Assembly (NCBI RefSeq): GCF_004330295.1
Contig: NZ_SJOJ01000014.1
Coordinates: forward strand, 62,001-126,000
DNA from: Rahnella victoriana
GTDB taxonomy: Bacteria; Pseudomonadota; Gammaproteobacteria; Enterobacterales; Enterobacteriaceae
DNA length: 64,000 nt
Reading direction: 5' to 3'
Shown here: piece by piece, positions 31,878-43,894 of the stretch
Layout of the letters: each line of letters starts with the position of its first letter
Numbering within the stretch: position 1 is the first letter of the stretch
Translations under genes and position numbers: made by a program
Notes under the pieces: generated by a model
What the model was told of the DNA's origin: nothing
Seen by the model: only the letters and a program-made list of their open reading frames with translations
The model's database searches: none

Positions 31878-33161
31878 CTATGCCAGCGTACTGATTGCCG
31901 CCAGACGTTCGAAGTAATCAGGGAAGGTTTTCGCTGTGCATTTCGGATCAAGGATCGTGACCGGGGTATCGGACAGCGCCACCAGTGAGAAACACATCGC
32001 CATGCGATGATCATTGTAGGTGCCAATTTCGGCAAATTTCAGCGACTGTGGTGGCTCAACGCGGATGTAGTCTTCACCCTCTTCCACCGTCGCCCCGACT
32101 TTACGCAGCTCAGTGGCCATGGCTGCCAGTCGGTCGGTTTCTTTGACACGCCAGTTGTAAATGTTGCGCAGCGTTGTCGGGCCCTCCGCAAACAAGGCGG
32201 CTGTGGCAATGGTCATGGCAGCATCAGGAATATGGTTCATATCCATGTCGATACCTTTCAGGTCGCCACGGGTACATTCAATATAATCATCAGCCCAGTG
32301 AATGGTTGCGCCCATTTTCTCCAGCACATCGGCAAAACGAATATCACCCTGCATGCTGTTTTTACCAATACCGGTCACACGAACCGTACCGCCCTTGATG
32401 GCTGCAGCAGCCAGGAAGTAGGACGCAGAAGAAGCATCACCTTCGACCAGATAAGCACCCGGCGACACATAGTGTTGCTGGCCTTTAATGCTGAATTGCT
32501 GGTACTGGTGGTTTTCCACTTCAATACCGAAGGTTTTCATCAGGTTCAGGGTGATATCGATATAAGGTTTGGAAACCAGATCACCTTTAATCTGAATGGT
32601 GGTGTCATTCATTGCCAGTGGCGCGGTCATCAGCAACGCCGTCAGGAACTGGCTGGATACGCTGCCATCAACGCTGACATTGCCGCCACTAAAGCCGCCG
32701 CGCAGACGCAGTGGCGGATAGTTTTCCTGCTCTACATAATCAATCTGCGCGCCGCCCTGCCGTAATGCATCCACCAGATGTCCGATCGGGCGCTCTTTCA
32801 TGCGTGGCTCACCGGTGAGGACCACATCCTGTTCACCCAGACATAACGCGGCAGCCAGCGGACGCATGGCCGTCCCTGCGTTACCCAGAAACAGTTCCAG
32901 ACCTTTAGCATTGGAAAAAGCCGTGCCCAGACCGTCGATTTCACACTCGGTACGGGAGGCAGACAAACGATGTGTGACGCCCAGTTGCGTCAGTGCGGTG
33001 AGCATATGGCGAACATCGTCGCTGTCGAGCAGATTCGTCAGGCGGGTAGTGCCCTGTGCAAAAGCAGCCAGTAAAAGTGCGCGGTTGGAAACACTTTTTG
33101 AGCCAGGTAGATTGATGCTGCCGTTAACCAGTGCAACGGGTTGTAATGTCAGGGATTCCAC
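31878..33161 (-). CDS. aroA: EPSP synthase (3-phosphoshikimate 1-carboxyvinyltransferase)
   Basis: Sixth step of the shikimate pathway: PEP plus shikimate-3-phosphate to EPSP; cytoplasmic. A GTG start at 33161 is chosen: it gives 427 residues (E. coli 427), beginning with the family [11 protein letters not shown], and has GGAG six bases upstream. The ATG 24 bases earlier lies before that ribosome site. The [17 protein letters not shown] and [17 protein letters not shown] motifs (glyphosate and PEP site) are of the class I type with Gly96 and Pro101 context intact. Second gene after serC. Confidence 0.97.
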   Translation of the reverse strand: MESLTLQPVALVNGSINLPGSKSVSNRALLLAAFAQGTTRLTNLLDSDDVRHMLTALTQLGVTHRLSASRTECEIDGLGTAFSNAKGLELFLGNAGTAMRPLAAALCLGEQDVVLTGEPRMKERPIGHLVDALRQGGAQIDYVEQENYPPLRLRGGFSGGNVSVDGSVSSQFLTALLMTAPLAMNDTTIQIKGDLVSKPYIDITLNLMKTFGIEVENHQYQQFSIKGQQHYVSPGAYLVEGDASSASYFLAAAAIKGGTVRVTGIGKNSMQGDIRFADVLEKMGATIHWADDYIECTRGDLKGIDMDMNHIPDAAMTIATAALFAEGPTTLRNIYNWRVKETDRLAAMATELRKVGATVEEGEDYIRVEPPQSLKFAEIGTYNDHRMAMCFSLVALSDTPVTILDPKCTAKTFPDYFERLAAISTLA

Positions 33162-33183
33162 TCTTTCTCCAATTCTTCTTTTC

Positions 33184-33223
33184 ATAAAATGACCCCGGAC
33201 AGTGAGCCGGGGTCATTTTTAAG
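33184..33223 (-). terminator. Intercistronic hairpin between serC and aroA
   Basis: AAAATGACCCCGG pairs perfectly with CCGGGGTCATTTT around an eight-base loop. On the minus strand TTTTATG follows. It lies between serC and aroA and probably lowers aroA relative to serC as a partial terminator or attenuator. Confidence 0.7.
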
Positions 33224-33263
33224 GCTTCTTACTCAAGCATTTTGCTGGCCCGAAAACCAGCAC

Positions 33264-34349
33264 TTAACCGTGGCGCTTTTCGAACTCCGCCATAAAGTCG
33301 GTCAGGGCTTTGACGCCTTCAAGGGGCATTGCATTATAAATAGATGCGCGCATACCGCCAGCAACACGGTGACCTTTTAATGCGTGCAGACCGGCTTCCT
33401 GCGCCTGATCGAGGAACAGTTTATCCAGAGAAGCATCCGCCATCTGGAAAGGAACGTTCATCCACGAACGGTTGGCTGCCGCAACCGGGTTACGGTAGAA
33501 ACCGGTACGGTCGATGGCGCCATAGAGCAGCTCGGCTTTTGCACGATTGCGTTTTTCCATCTCGCGCAGACCGCCCTGTTCTTTCAGCCATTTGAACACC
33601 ATGCCTGACAGATACCATGCAAATGTTGGCGGGGTATTGAACATAGAATCGTTCTCAGCCAGCACGGTATAATCCAGAATAGACGGCAGTTCTGTGCGGG
33701 CTTTACCCAGCAGGTCTTCACGAACGATGACCAGCGTCAGACCGGCCGGACCGATATTTTTCTGCGCACCGGCATAGATAACACCAAAACGGCTGACATC
33801 GATCGGGCGGGAAAGGATACAAGAGGAATAGTCGGCAACCACGATTTTGTCGCCGAAATCAGGCATTTCATCGATAGCAATACCATCGATCGTTTCATTC
33901 GGGCAGTAATGCACGTAGGCGGAATCTGCGCTCAGCTGCCATTCGTTCATCGGCAGAATGCCACGCTTGCCATCAATCGTGGTGGTGACATCAATCACGT
34001 TAGGCGAGCAGTATTTTTGGGCTTCTTTTACGGCGCTGTGCGCCCAGTAACCGCCATCAATGTAATCAGCGGAGGATTTGTCGCCCAGCAGGTTCATCGG
34101 GACGGCAGCGAATTGCGCGCGCGCGCCACCGTGGCAGAACAGCACCTTGTAGTTCGGGGGAATATTCAGCAGGTCACGGATATCCTTTTCGGATTCTTCA
34201 GCAACCTGGATAAATTCCTTACTACGGTGACTGATTTCCATCACCGATGTACCCAGTCCGTGCCAGTTACAAAGTTCCTGTTCCGCACGACGCAACACTT
34301 CAGCCGGGATCATTGCCGGGCCTGCACTAAAATTATAAACCTGAGTCAT
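33264..34349 (-). CDS. serC: Phosphoserine aminotransferase
   Basis: PLP enzyme of serine synthesis; also acts in pyridoxal phosphate synthesis. It has 361 residues (E. coli 362). It starts [19 protein letters not shown]; the PLP lysine is in [16 protein letters not shown]. The C-terminus [18 protein letters not shown] matches the family. It leads the serC-aroA operon, as in E. coli. Confidence 0.98.
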   Translation of the reverse strand: MTQVYNFSAGPAMIPAEVLRRAEQELCNWHGLGTSVMEISHRSKEFIQVAEESEKDIRDLLNIPPNYKVLFCHGGARAQFAAVPMNLLGDKSSADYIDGGYWAHSAVKEAQKYCSPNVIDVTTTIDGKRGILPMNEWQLSADSAYVHYCPNETIDGIAIDEMPDFGDKIVVADYSSCILSRPIDVSRFGVIYAGAQKNIGPAGLTLVIVREDLLGKARTELPSILDYTVLAENDSMFNTPPTFAWYLSGMVFKWLKEQGGLREMEKRNRAKAELLYGAIDRTGFYRNPVAAANRSWMNVPFQMADASLDKLFLDQAQEAGLHALKGHRVAGGMRASIYNAMPLEGVKALTDFMAEFEKRHG

Positions 34350-34521
34350 TTCCCCTCACCACTTCTCTGAGACAGCCACATAGTAACCACTAATTTAACG
34401 GTTTTATCATCCGAGACAAGCAGTCTGCAACGCTTATTCACCACGACCTGATAAACAGCGATGAGATATAGGTCACAAGGTTCATTCCTCCCTGGAAAGC
34501 TGATTTAACAGGATTATCTGT

Positions 34522-35211
34522 TCACGCCCGTACGGTACTCAGCGCCCTTACCCAGGTGATATTTTGACAACGCGGACAGGCCGCTTTTTCGCCCACTTTG
34601 AAAGTTTGAATCAGGCTGCACTGATGGCAGGCATACAGCCCGCTGGTGAGCATCAGGGTCTCGATATCAATGTAATCTTCCGGCAACACAGGCAGGCCCG
34701 GTTGGACATCCTCGTCCAGCCGGAAATAAACACTCAGGCCGCCGTTAGCTTCAAGAAACGCCAGCCGCACCTGGCCGAGATGCTCCACCCCTTTCTGCCG
34801 CAACTCCATGTAGAATTCGCCTTTGGTGATGTTCTCGCGCGCCATGGTTTCCCATTCAAACATGCCGTCACGAATGATGATCAGCGGTTTGCCTTCCATC
34901 CAGTTTTGGAAATGGGGACTTTTATCCATCAGCCAGGTTGAAAGACGGTAAAACAGCAGAATTGAGAAAAAGACCGCAAACACGGGCAACAGCGGGACGT
35001 CATCATAAAACGTCACGTCACCGGCGGCAGAACCCAGCGTCAGAATGATCACCACTTCGAACAATGAAAGCTGGTTCACGCCCCGACGCCCGGTCAGTTT
35101 CAGAAAGACAAACACCACAACAAAAATGAAAAAGCAGCGGAATGTCACCTCTCCGAGATACTCCAGAGGGAACTTATCCAGCGTCATACGTTTCAGATCA
35201 AAAGCCTGCAT
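34522..35211 (-). CDS. ycaP: YcaP, DUF421 inner-membrane protein
   Basis: A 229-residue protein like E. coli YcaP (230). Three membrane helices lie in the first 100 residues (RCFFIFVVVFVFLKL onward), with GRRGVNQLSLFEVVIILTLGSAAGD between them. The cytoplasmic domain has the DUF421 pattern (KPLIIIRDG, LRQKGVEHLGQVRLAFLEANG). The C-terminus has two CxxC pairs (ACHQC, CPRC), a zinc-ribbon arrangement. Function unknown. It is divergent from ycaO. Confidence 0.9.
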   Translation of the reverse strand: MQAFDLKRMTLDKFPLEYLGEVTFRCFFIFVVVFVFLKLTGRRGVNQLSLFEVVIILTLGSAAGDVTFYDDVPLLPVFAVFFSILLFYRLSTWLMDKSPHFQNWMEGKPLIIIRDGMFEWETMARENITKGEFYMELRQKGVEHLGQVRLAFLEANGGLSVYFRLDEDVQPGLPVLPEDYIDIETLMLTSGLYACHQCSLIQTFKVGEKAACPRCQNITWVRALSTVRA

Positions 35212-35371
35212 AGATGCCTCACGGGAAGAGAAAACAGCGGCTTACCTGCCGCGGATTTACAGACAAGCTTAGCGCGTTACACCGCGATTACATTCTTAAC
35301 ACGAATACATGGAGCTCATACGCAAAACCCCGTATCATTGCGCGTTTTTAGCACGCTCAAAAGTGAACTCA

Positions 35372-37135
35372 ATGACGCAAACTTTTATTCCTGGTAAAGA
35401 CGCGGCGCTGGAAGACTCCATTTCCCGCTTCCAACAAAAACTCACCGATCTCGGCTTTAATATCGAAGAAGCTTCCTGGCTGAATCCGGTTCCCCACGTC
35501 TGGTCAGTGCACATTCGCGATCGCGACTGCCCGCTGTGCTTCACCAACGGTAAAGGCGCCAGCAAGAAAGCCGCTCTCGCGTCGGCATTGGGGGAATATT
35601 TTGAGCGTCTGTCGACAAACTATTTCTTTGCCGATTTCTATCTGGGCAAAGAGATTGCCAACGGCGACTTCGTGCATTATCCGAATGAAAAGTGGTTCCC
35701 GCTGCCTGAAGACGACAGCCTGCCGGCTGGCATTCTGGATGAACGCCTGCATGCCTTTTATGATGCCGATAAAGAACTGGTTGCCAGTGATCTGATCGAC
35801 CTGCAGTCCGGCAATCCGGATCGCGGTATCTGCGCCCTGCCGTTTACCCGTCAGTCTGACCTGCAAACCGTTTACATTCCGATGAACATCATTGGCAACC
35901 TGTACGTCTCTAACGGGATGTCTGCCGGTAACACAGCCAATGAAGCACGTGTGCAGGGGCTGTCAGAAGTCTTCGAGCGTTACGTCAAGAACCGCATTAT
36001 TGCCGAATCCATCAGCCTGCCGGAAATTCCTGCTGACGTGCTGGCACGTTACCCGGGCGTGGTGGAAGCCATCGCCAAACTGGAAGAAGAAGGTTTCCCT
36101 ATTCTTTCTTATGACGCTTCTCTGGGTGGAAACTACCCGGTCATTTGCGTGGTGCTGTTCAACCCGGCAAACGGCACCTGTTTCGCCTCCTTTGGCGCAC
36201 ACCCTGATTTTGGTGTCGCACTGGAACGTACCGTGACTGAACTGCTGCAGGGCCGCAGCCTGAAAGATCTGGATGTCTTCACGGCACCAACCTTCGATGA
36301 CGAAGAAGTGGCGGAACACGCTAACCTTGAAACCCATTTCATCGATTCAAGCGGTCTGATCTCATGGGACATGTTCAAGCAGGACGCCGACTATCCGTTT
36401 GCTGACTGGAGTTTCAGCGGCACGACAGAACAAGAATTCGCGACCCTGATGGCTATCTTTGATAAAGAAGATGCCGAAGTGTATATCGCAGATTACGAGC
36501 ATCTGGACGTGTATGCCTGTCGCATTATTGTCCCTGGTATGTCGGATATCTACCCTGCAGAAGACCTGCTGCTGGCGAATAACAGCATGGGCGCACATCT
36601 GCGTGATCAGCTGCTGGCCTTGCCGGACAGTGATCTGCCGAAAGAAACCTATCTTGAGATGATCACTCAGCTCGATGATGAAGGTCTCGATGACTTTACC
36701 CGCGTCCGTGAATTACTGGGTATTGCCAGCGGTAAGGACAACGGCTGGTACACCCTGCGTGTGGGCGAACTGAAATCCATGCTGGCGCTGGCGGGTGGCG
36801 ATTTAGATCAGGCATTGACCTGGGCTGAGTGGGCACACGAGTTCAACTCGTCTGTGTACAGCGATGAGCGCAACAACTACTACCGTTGCCTGCAAACGCT
36901 GCTGCAACTGTCTCTGGAAGAAGATCGCGATCCGGCACAATATTACAATGCATTTGTGAAAATGTACGGCCAGAAAGCAGTTGAAGATGCCTCCGCCGCC
37001 ATCAGTGGCGACGTCCGTTTCCACAGCCTGTTTGCGGTAGATCCGGCGCTTAAAGCCTTACCGGCTCATCAGGCGCTGCTGGGTGCGTATGAGAAGTTGC
37101 AGGTGGCGAAACGTCGCCACTGGGCAAAAAGCTGA
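35372..37135 (+). CDS. ycaO: YcaO, ATP-dependent cyclodehydratase-family protein
   Basis: YcaO-family protein of 587 residues; in E. coli it takes part in beta-methylthiolation of ribosomal protein S12 together with RimO. The start MTQTFIPGKDAALEDSI is set by alignment, with a weak ribosome site; the open frame upstream (21 codons) is not used. YcaO ATP-site motifs are visible: GKGASKKAALASALGEYFERLS, GLSEVFERYVKNRI and FDDEEVAEH. The C-terminal third (from about 430) is helical and TPR-like. There is no peptide-substrate or maturation partner nearby, so this is the housekeeping version rather than a RiPP enzyme. Confidence 0.94.
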   Translation: MTQTFIPGKDAALEDSISRFQQKLTDLGFNIEEASWLNPVPHVWSVHIRDRDCPLCFTNGKGASKKAALASALGEYFERLSTNYFFADFYLGKEIANGDFVHYPNEKWFPLPEDDSLPAGILDERLHAFYDADKELVASDLIDLQSGNPDRGICALPFTRQSDLQTVYIPMNIIGNLYVSNGMSAGNTANEARVQGLSEVFERYVKNRIIAESISLPEIPADVLARYPGVVEAIAKLEEEGFPILSYDASLGGNYPVICVVLFNPANGTCFASFGAHPDFGVALERTVTELLQGRSLKDLDVFTAPTFDDEEVAEHANLETHFIDSSGLISWDMFKQDADYPFADWSFSGTTEQEFATLMAIFDKEDAEVYIADYEHLDVYACRIIVPGMSDIYPAEDLLLANNSMGAHLRDQLLALPDSDLPKETYLEMITQLDDEGLDDFTRVRELLGIASGKDNGWYTLRVGELKSMLALAGGDLDQALTWAEWAHEFNSSVYSDERNNYYRCLQTLLQLSLEEDRDPAQYYNAFVKMYGQKAVEDASAAISGDVRFHSLFAVDPALKALPAHQALLGAYEKLQVAKRRHWAKS

Positions 37136-37158
37136 TCTCACTCAGATAAAAACTCTTT

Positions 37159-37190
37159 CAAACCGGCAGAATTCCTGCCGGTTTTTTTAT
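37159..37190 (+). terminator. Terminator after ycaO
   Basis: AACCGGCAG/CTGCCGGTT stem with a five-base loop, followed by T7. Confidence 0.93.
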
Positions 37191-37529
37191 TCCTGCGTTT
37201 ACGCTTGCGGTGCGCTATTTGACCTCCGGGGTTTGACTCAGCCTTAAAAATGACGTGTAATTCCGCGCGAAATAAAGCCCGGATGTCTTTTTTACGACAA
37301 AAGTATGGCACTTATTTTTTTACGTTAAATGGCGGTGAAATTTACAAAGTCAAATTAACGACATTAATTAACAATGAGTTATTCCCATTAACGCAAAAAG
37401 AAAAGTAAATCCTCCTGCCATCAACTTTATTTGTAAAAATTAAAATGTTTTTACACTGTTATTTTCAATAAGTTAACTAAAAAACCACCCCTTCAGTAGT
37501 ACCCTGAAAACCACCAAAAACCCCCTCGT
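37191..37529 (+). other. Upstream control region of focA-pflB
   Basis: AT-rich, non-coding. It contains TTAATTAACAATGAGTTA and GTTAACTAAAAAAC stretches (about 37350-37490) that resemble ArcA boxes. The E. coli pfl operon is known to be controlled from several distal promoters with ArcA, IHF and FNR, so this region probably has that role. Individual sites are not certain. Confidence 0.45.
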
Positions 37530-37578
37530 ATGATCCACGTCAATTTTTACGTTATACTGCTTTGCTAGTATCTCGTTG
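37530..37578 (+). promoter_or_regulatory. FNR-type class II promoter of focA
   Basis: ATGAT-CCAC-GTCAA (37530-37543) matches eight of ten bases of the FNR consensus TTGAT-N4-ATCAA. An extended -10 (TGC-TAGTAT, 37563-37571) puts the start near 37578, which places the FNR site at -41.5, the classic activating position. This fits known anaerobic induction of focA-pfl. Confidence 0.7.
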
Positions 37579-37610
37579 CGCAGTGCATAGCCCTGAATAA
37601 GAGAGTTAAT

Positions 37611-38468
37611 GTGAAAGCTGACAACCCCTTCGATCTCATTTTACCCGCCGCTACAGCAAAAGTTGCTGAAGATGCCGGCGTTTATAAAGCCACCAAACAG
37701 CCGTTAAAAACATTCTTTTTAGCCATTACTGCTGGCGTCTTTATTTCTATTGCCTTTGCTTTTTATATCACCGCCACTACAGGCACCGGTACCGTACCTT
37801 ATGGTCTTGCAAAACTCGTCGGGGGCATCTGCTTCTCACTGGGTCTGATGCTGGTCGTGGTGTGTGGCGCTGACCTGTTCACTTCCACTGTGCTTATCGT
37901 GATTGCGAAAGCCAGCGGGCGTATTACCTGGGGGCAATTGGCGCGCAACTGGGTCAATGTCTATATTGGTAACCTGATTGGCTGCCTGTTCTTTGTGGCT
38001 CTGATTTGGTTCTCAGGTGAATACATGGTTGATAACGGTTTGTGGGGACTGAATGTTCTGCAAACTGCTGACCATAAAATGCATCACACATTTATCGAAG
38101 CTGTTTGTCTGGGGATCCTCGCGAACCTGATGGTTTGCCTTGCGGTATGGATGAGTTACTCCGGCCGCAGTCTGATGGATAAAATGTTCGCCATGATTTT
38201 ACCGGTGGGTATGTTCGTCGCCAGCGGCTTTGAACACAGCATTGCCAACATGTTCATGATCCCTTTAGGCATCGTAGTGAAAAACTTTGCGACTCCCGAA
38301 TTCTGGCAGGCCGTCGGAGCAACCCCGGCGCAATTCGCAGAACTGAACATCACTAACTTTATCATCGACAATCTTATCCCTGTGACCATCGGTAACATTA
38401 TCGGGGGCGGTTTGCTGGTAGGGTTAACGTACTGGGTCATATATCTTCGCGATGAGAAACACCACTGA
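37611..38468 (+). CDS. focA: Formate channel FocA
   Basis: Pentameric inner-membrane formate/nitrite-family channel. It has 285 residues, as in E. coli, from a GTG start (also GTG in E. coli) with a GAGAG ribosome site. Six membrane helices; the pore Thr91 (in CGADLFTSTV) and His209 (in SGFEHSIANMF) are in place. First gene of the focA-pflB-pflA cluster, 75 bases before pflB. Confidence 0.98.
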   Translation: MKADNPFDLILPAATAKVAEDAGVYKATKQPLKTFFLAITAGVFISIAFAFYITATTGTGTVPYGLAKLVGGICFSLGLMLVVVCGADLFTSTVLIVIAKASGRITWGQLARNWVNVYIGNLIGCLFFVALIWFSGEYMVDNGLWGLNVLQTADHKMHHTFIEAVCLGILANLMVCLAVWMSYSGRSLMDKMFAMILPVGMFVASGFEHSIANMFMIPLGIVVKNFATPEFWQAVGATPAQFAELNITNFIIDNLIPVTIGNIIGGGLLVGLTYWVIYLRDEKHH

Positions 38469-38543
38469 TCCAACGTGGCACTCTTGTTACGACAGTTTTA
38501 CACGTGATTTTTAAAGAAATCCAAATTAGAAGGTAGGTGCAAA

Positions 38544-40826
<2,283 letters not shown>

Positions 40827-40855
40827 TAATTCAGCCTTGTAATCTGGTCTGATAT

Positions 40856-40885
40856 AAAAGGCTCCACAACGTGGAGCCTTTGTTT
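40856..40885 (+). terminator. Terminator after pflB
   Basis: Perfect AAAGGCTCCAC/GTGGAGCCTTT stem with an AAC loop, followed by GTTTC. The short T tract suggests partial termination, leaving pflA lower than pflB. Confidence 0.8.
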
Positions 40886-40920
40886 CATCCCTCCCTGCCC
40901 TGCACTGTCTGTACGACAGT

Positions 40921-40965
40921 CTGTTTTGCCAGAGCGCTATACGTTGTGGACCTCTGGCAAAGCAG
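40921..40965. repeat. Fourteen-base inverted repeat between pflB and pflA
   Basis: CTGTTTTGCCAGAG and CTCTGGCAAAGCAG pair at 13 of 14 positions across a 17-base loop. No T tract follows. It is in the pflB-pflA gap, after the terminator; the function is not known. Confidence 0.7.
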
Positions 40966-40978
40966 TACCGCCATTGCT

Positions 40979-41001
40979 GACAATCAACCTTATTGATTGT
41001 C
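40979..41001. repeat. Nine-base inverted repeat before pflA
   Basis: GACAATCAA and TTGATTGTC are perfect arms with a five-base loop (CCTTA), about 100 bases before pflA. It could be an operator or RNA hairpin in the pflA promoter region. Confidence 0.65.
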
Positions 41002-41098
41002 TGGTATCATAAACCTGTGGTTTCCAGTTTATCTCTGCCAGGCCAGCACCCGCACATGTAGACTGCTATTCATTGGTCAATATGGAGAATAACCCGCA

Positions 41099-41839
41099 AT
41101 GTCAGTTCAAGGTCGCATCCACTCATATGAATCCTGTGGCACCGTTGACGGCCCAGGTATCCGTTTCATTGTTTTCTTCCAGGGTTGCCTGATGCGTTGC
41201 ATGTATTGCCACAACCGCGATACCTGGGACACTCATGGCGGTAAAGAGATCAATGTCGATGATTTAATGAAAGAAGTGGTGACGTATCGCCACTTTATGA
41301 ATGCTTCCGGCGGCGGTGTGACCGCATCCGGTGGTGAAGCCATTCTTCAGGCTGAATTTGTGCGCGACTGGTTCCGCGCCTGCCAGAAAGAAGGGATTAA
41401 CACCTGTCTGGACACCAACGGTTTTGTCCGCCGTTATGATCCGGTGATCGACGAGTTACTGGATGTCTCGGATCTGGTCATGCTCGATCTGAAGCAGATG
41501 AATGACGATATTCACCAGAATCTGGTGGGCGTATCCAACCACCGCACGCTGGATTTTGCCCGCTATCTGGCGAAACGTAATCAGCGCACCTGGATCCGTT
41601 ATGTGGTGGTACCGGGCTGGTCAGATGATGATGATTCCGCGCATAAACTGGGCGAGTTCACCAAGGACATGACCAACATCGAGAAAATCGAGCTGCTGCC
41701 CTATCATGAGTTGGGCAAACACAAATGGACGGCAATGGGTGAGAAATATGGTCTGGATGGCGTAAACCCACCGACCAAAGAGATCATGGAAAGAGTGAAA
41801 AACATTCTCGCCAGCTACGGGCATAAAGTGATTTATTAA
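41099..41839 (+). CDS. pflA: Pyruvate formate-lyase activating enzyme
   Basis: Radical SAM enzyme that installs the glycyl radical on PflB. It has 246 residues, as in E. coli. The cluster motif C-x3-C-x2-C is Cys30, Cys34 and Cys37 ([11 protein letters not shown]). The SAM-binding [10 protein letters not shown] and the PflB-interaction region follow. A GGAG ribosome site stands before the ATG. It is separated from pflB by 272 bases, so it can have its own promoter, as in E. coli. Confidence 0.99.
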   Translation: MSVQGRIHSYESCGTVDGPGIRFIVFFQGCLMRCMYCHNRDTWDTHGGKEINVDDLMKEVVTYRHFMNASGGGVTASGGEAILQAEFVRDWFRACQKEGINTCLDTNGFVRRYDPVIDELLDVSDLVMLDLKQMNDDIHQNLVGVSNHRTLDFARYLAKRNQRTWIRYVVVPGWSDDDDSAHKLGEFTKDMTNIEKIELLPYHELGKHKWTAMGEKYGLDGVNPPTKEIMERVKNILASYGHKVIY

Positions 41840-41857
41840 TCACCCGATTATGCCCAT

Positions 41858-41888
41858 TAAAAAAGACGCCATTTGGCGTCTTTTTTGC
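41858..41888 (+). terminator. Terminator after pflA
   Basis: AAAAAGACGCC/GGCGTCTTTTT stem with an ATTT loop and a T run on both strands; it can also serve ycaD. Confidence 0.92.
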
Positions 41889-41916
41889 TTTATGAGACTA
41901 AGATTCTCAATGAAAC

Positions 41917-42043
41917 CTTACCCAAAATAATTGGAGTTGCAACAAAGCGGTAAGTGACGAGATCCCGATGCGCTGACCTAAGTCAGTGATTCGGGTTCGG
42001 GAGCGTAGCTAACGCAGTGGCGGCTTCAAGTATGCAGGGTAAT
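41917..42043. repeat. ERIC (enterobacterial repetitive intergenic consensus) element
   Basis: About 127 bases with the ERIC pattern: TTACCCAAAATAATTGGAGTTGC at one end, GATCCCGATGCGCTGACCTAAG-TCAGTGATTCGGG in the middle and CAGTGGCGGCTTCAAGTATG-CAGGGTAA at the other (motifs written in part). The two halves form a long imperfect palindrome. It lies between pflA and the convergent ycaD, with its right end touching the ycaD stop codon. Confidence 0.85.
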
Positions 42044-43188
42044 CAGGCGGCAGCCACCGGGTTATGCGTATGATCCGCTTTACGCATCAGCATCACCAGA
42101 TACACCAGTGAGACTACAGCGATCATCACGAACAACAGGCGGTCAGAATAGCTCTGCATCAGCATTGCGGTCATCGTCGGTCCAGCAAGGCTGCCGAGGG
42201 TATAACTCATCAGTAACGCCTGATTCATCGCCACCAGCTCATCAGCACTCACTTTCTCACAAGCCCATGACATCGCAACCGGATAAAGTGTGAATCCCGC
42301 ACATCCCAAAATGAACAGTGTTGGTGCCATCGCATAGCCACTGAGCATCGCAATGCTGCCGAGGATCACACAAAAAATCTGGATACGTAAAACCATCAGG
42401 CGACCATAACGGTCTGCCAGACGCCCTACCGGCCACTGACCGATAATCCCGGCACTGACCAGCAAGGCCATCCAGTAACCCACATTCGCATCACTCATTC
42501 CCTGATGGGTCAGGAACAGTGGCATCAGCCCGTATAACGACCCCAGAACAATGCCGGAAATAATGCAGCCATTGATCCCCAGACGCGCATTACGGCGTCT
42601 GAACATCGGCATCACGGCATGACGCGGCTGCTCGCTGTCCTGATTCTCAATATGCGTCAGCAGCAGCGGCAGCATAGCAATCACAATCAGCGCCGTTACC
42701 CACGGCAACACGCTGAAGATAGCTGTTGGCACAGTGCCCACCAGAAGCTGACCGACCACCGTGCCGATGTAATACATGATCATATAAGCGGCCAGCAGCT
42801 GCCCCCGGTTCTTCACCGTTCCGCTGCGCAGCAAAGCACTCTCCACCACCACCCAAATCAGTGCGCAGCCGACTCCTGCGACAAAACGAGCACTGACCCA
42901 GCCCCAGAAGCTCATCGACAGCGCCAGCCCTGCGGTCGCGACGGCAAACAAAACACAGGAAAGGTAATAACTGCGGTTAAACCCGATACGTTTAATCAGC
43001 CCGCCCGCGAGCAACGTCCCCAGCAAATTACCGGTAAAATAGGATGAACTGACCATCCCGACCTGCCAGGTTGGGAGTTGCTCATGGCTTAGCCACAAAG
43101 GTACCAGCGTGTTTAAGACGGCGATAGAAATCGTCAGCAGCAGGAGTCCGCACAGCAATAATGCGACGGGTCGGGAATAGGCGGACAT
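42043..43188 (-). CDS. ycaD: MFS transporter YcaD
   Basis: Major facilitator of 381 residues (E. coli YcaD 382), substrate unknown. Twelve membrane helices; the MFS loop motif is seen as [14 protein letters not shown] (between helices 8 and 9). The N-terminus [19 protein letters not shown] has no signal peptide. It is in the same place, between the pfl and dms loci, as in E. coli. Confidence 0.93.
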   Translation of the reverse strand: MSAYSRPVALLLCGLLLLTISIAVLNTLVPLWLSHEQLPTWQVGMVSSSYFTGNLLGTLLAGGLIKRIGFNRSYYLSCVLFAVATAGLALSMSFWGWVSARFVAGVGCALIWVVVESALLRSGTVKNRGQLLAAYMIMYYIGTVVGQLLVGTVPTAIFSVLPWVTALIVIAMLPLLLTHIENQDSEQPRHAVMPMFRRRNARLGINGCIISGIVLGSLYGLMPLFLTHQGMSDANVGYWMALLVSAGIIGQWPVGRLADRYGRLMVLRIQIFCVILGSIAMLSGYAMAPTLFILGCAGFTLYPVAMSWACEKVSADELVAMNQALLMSYTLGSLAGPTMTAMLMQSYSDRLLFVMIAVVSLVYLVMLMRKADHTHNPVAAA

Positions 43189-43318
43189 AGGGCGATGAAG
43201 ACCACAAAGAGGAGGAAATTGCGCGCATCATGCCACTGGCGGATTAAAAGTCAATCTGGCAAAAATTGACCTGAGCACAAAGTGGAGAGGAATGATTGAA
43301 AACGCTAATCAAGCCTGG

Positions 43319-43894
43319 CTATGAAGATACATGACGCTTTAATGACAAGTTGATATCGCCATGATAACAAACAAGTTTACATTTACCGCAGCCATTACAT
43401 TTTGCGTCATCAACAGAAGGTTGATTCTGTTGATTAAAAAATATTGCCGTGCGTGGGCACGCAATTTCGCACATTCTGCACAAGTCATCCATCCGCCCCA
43501 GGCACTGTGACAAAACTGTCGGACGTAAGCCGGTATCCATCGGCACGCTCAGATCCAGCGCCCCGCTTTCACAGGCCTGTGTGCAGGCTCCGCAAAAATC
43601 ACATTCGGCATAATCAATTGCCAGCGAAGCCTTCCCGTCCGGAACACGGATAATGCCGACCGGACAGGCCACTGCACAATGTCCGCACCCGCTGCACTGT
43701 TGCAGAAATAAGGGCTCCGCAACGGCCTGCGGCGGGCGGGAAACCCGACGTTCCAGCAAGGTGGCGGAGGGGCCTGCCGACTGTTCCATCGCCTGTTTGC
43801 CCGAAGACAGCAAGCCGCGGAATAATCCACGGCGGCTGACTGTTCTGCTGCTCATCCAGGCACGGTAATAACCGGCGTCACGGGAGTCGCTCAT
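43319..43894 (-). CDS. NapF-like polyferredoxin at the end of the dms operon
   Basis: A 191-residue protein with four Cys groups: CSGCGHCAVACP, CDFCGACTQAC, C-x8-CRMCEIAC and CNGCGKCKLVC, so four [4Fe-4S] clusters. The layout resembles NapF, a cytoplasmic ferredoxin-type protein that helps mature periplasmic nitrate reductase NapA. An N-terminal SRRGLFRG stretch is also NapF-like. Its ATG overlaps the dmsD-like stop (ATGA), so it is translated with the operon. A maturation or electron-supply role for the two catalytic subunits is inferred; no nap gene is nearby. Confidence 0.82.
   Translation of the reverse strand: MSDSRDAGYYRAWMSSRTVSRRGLFRGLLSSGKQAMEQSAGPSATLLERRVSRPPQAVAEPLFLQQCSGCGHCAVACPVGIIRVPDGKASLAIDYAECDFCGACTQACESGALDLSVPMDTGLRPTVLSQCLGRMDDLCRMCEIACPRTAIFFNQQNQPSVDDAKCNGCGKCKLVCYHGDINLSLKRHVSS

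Noticed and set aside
35372-37135. YcaO as part of a RiPP (thiazole/oxazole or thioamide) cluster
   Set aside because: There is no precursor peptide, E1-like or dehydrogenase partner nearby; the protein matches the housekeeping E. coli YcaO, and the neighbours are the usual focA and ycaP.
37250-37500. A small RNA or ORF in the AT-rich region before focA
   Set aside because: No promoter-terminator pair or conserved ORF could be seen; the stretch is better explained as the distal pfl control region.
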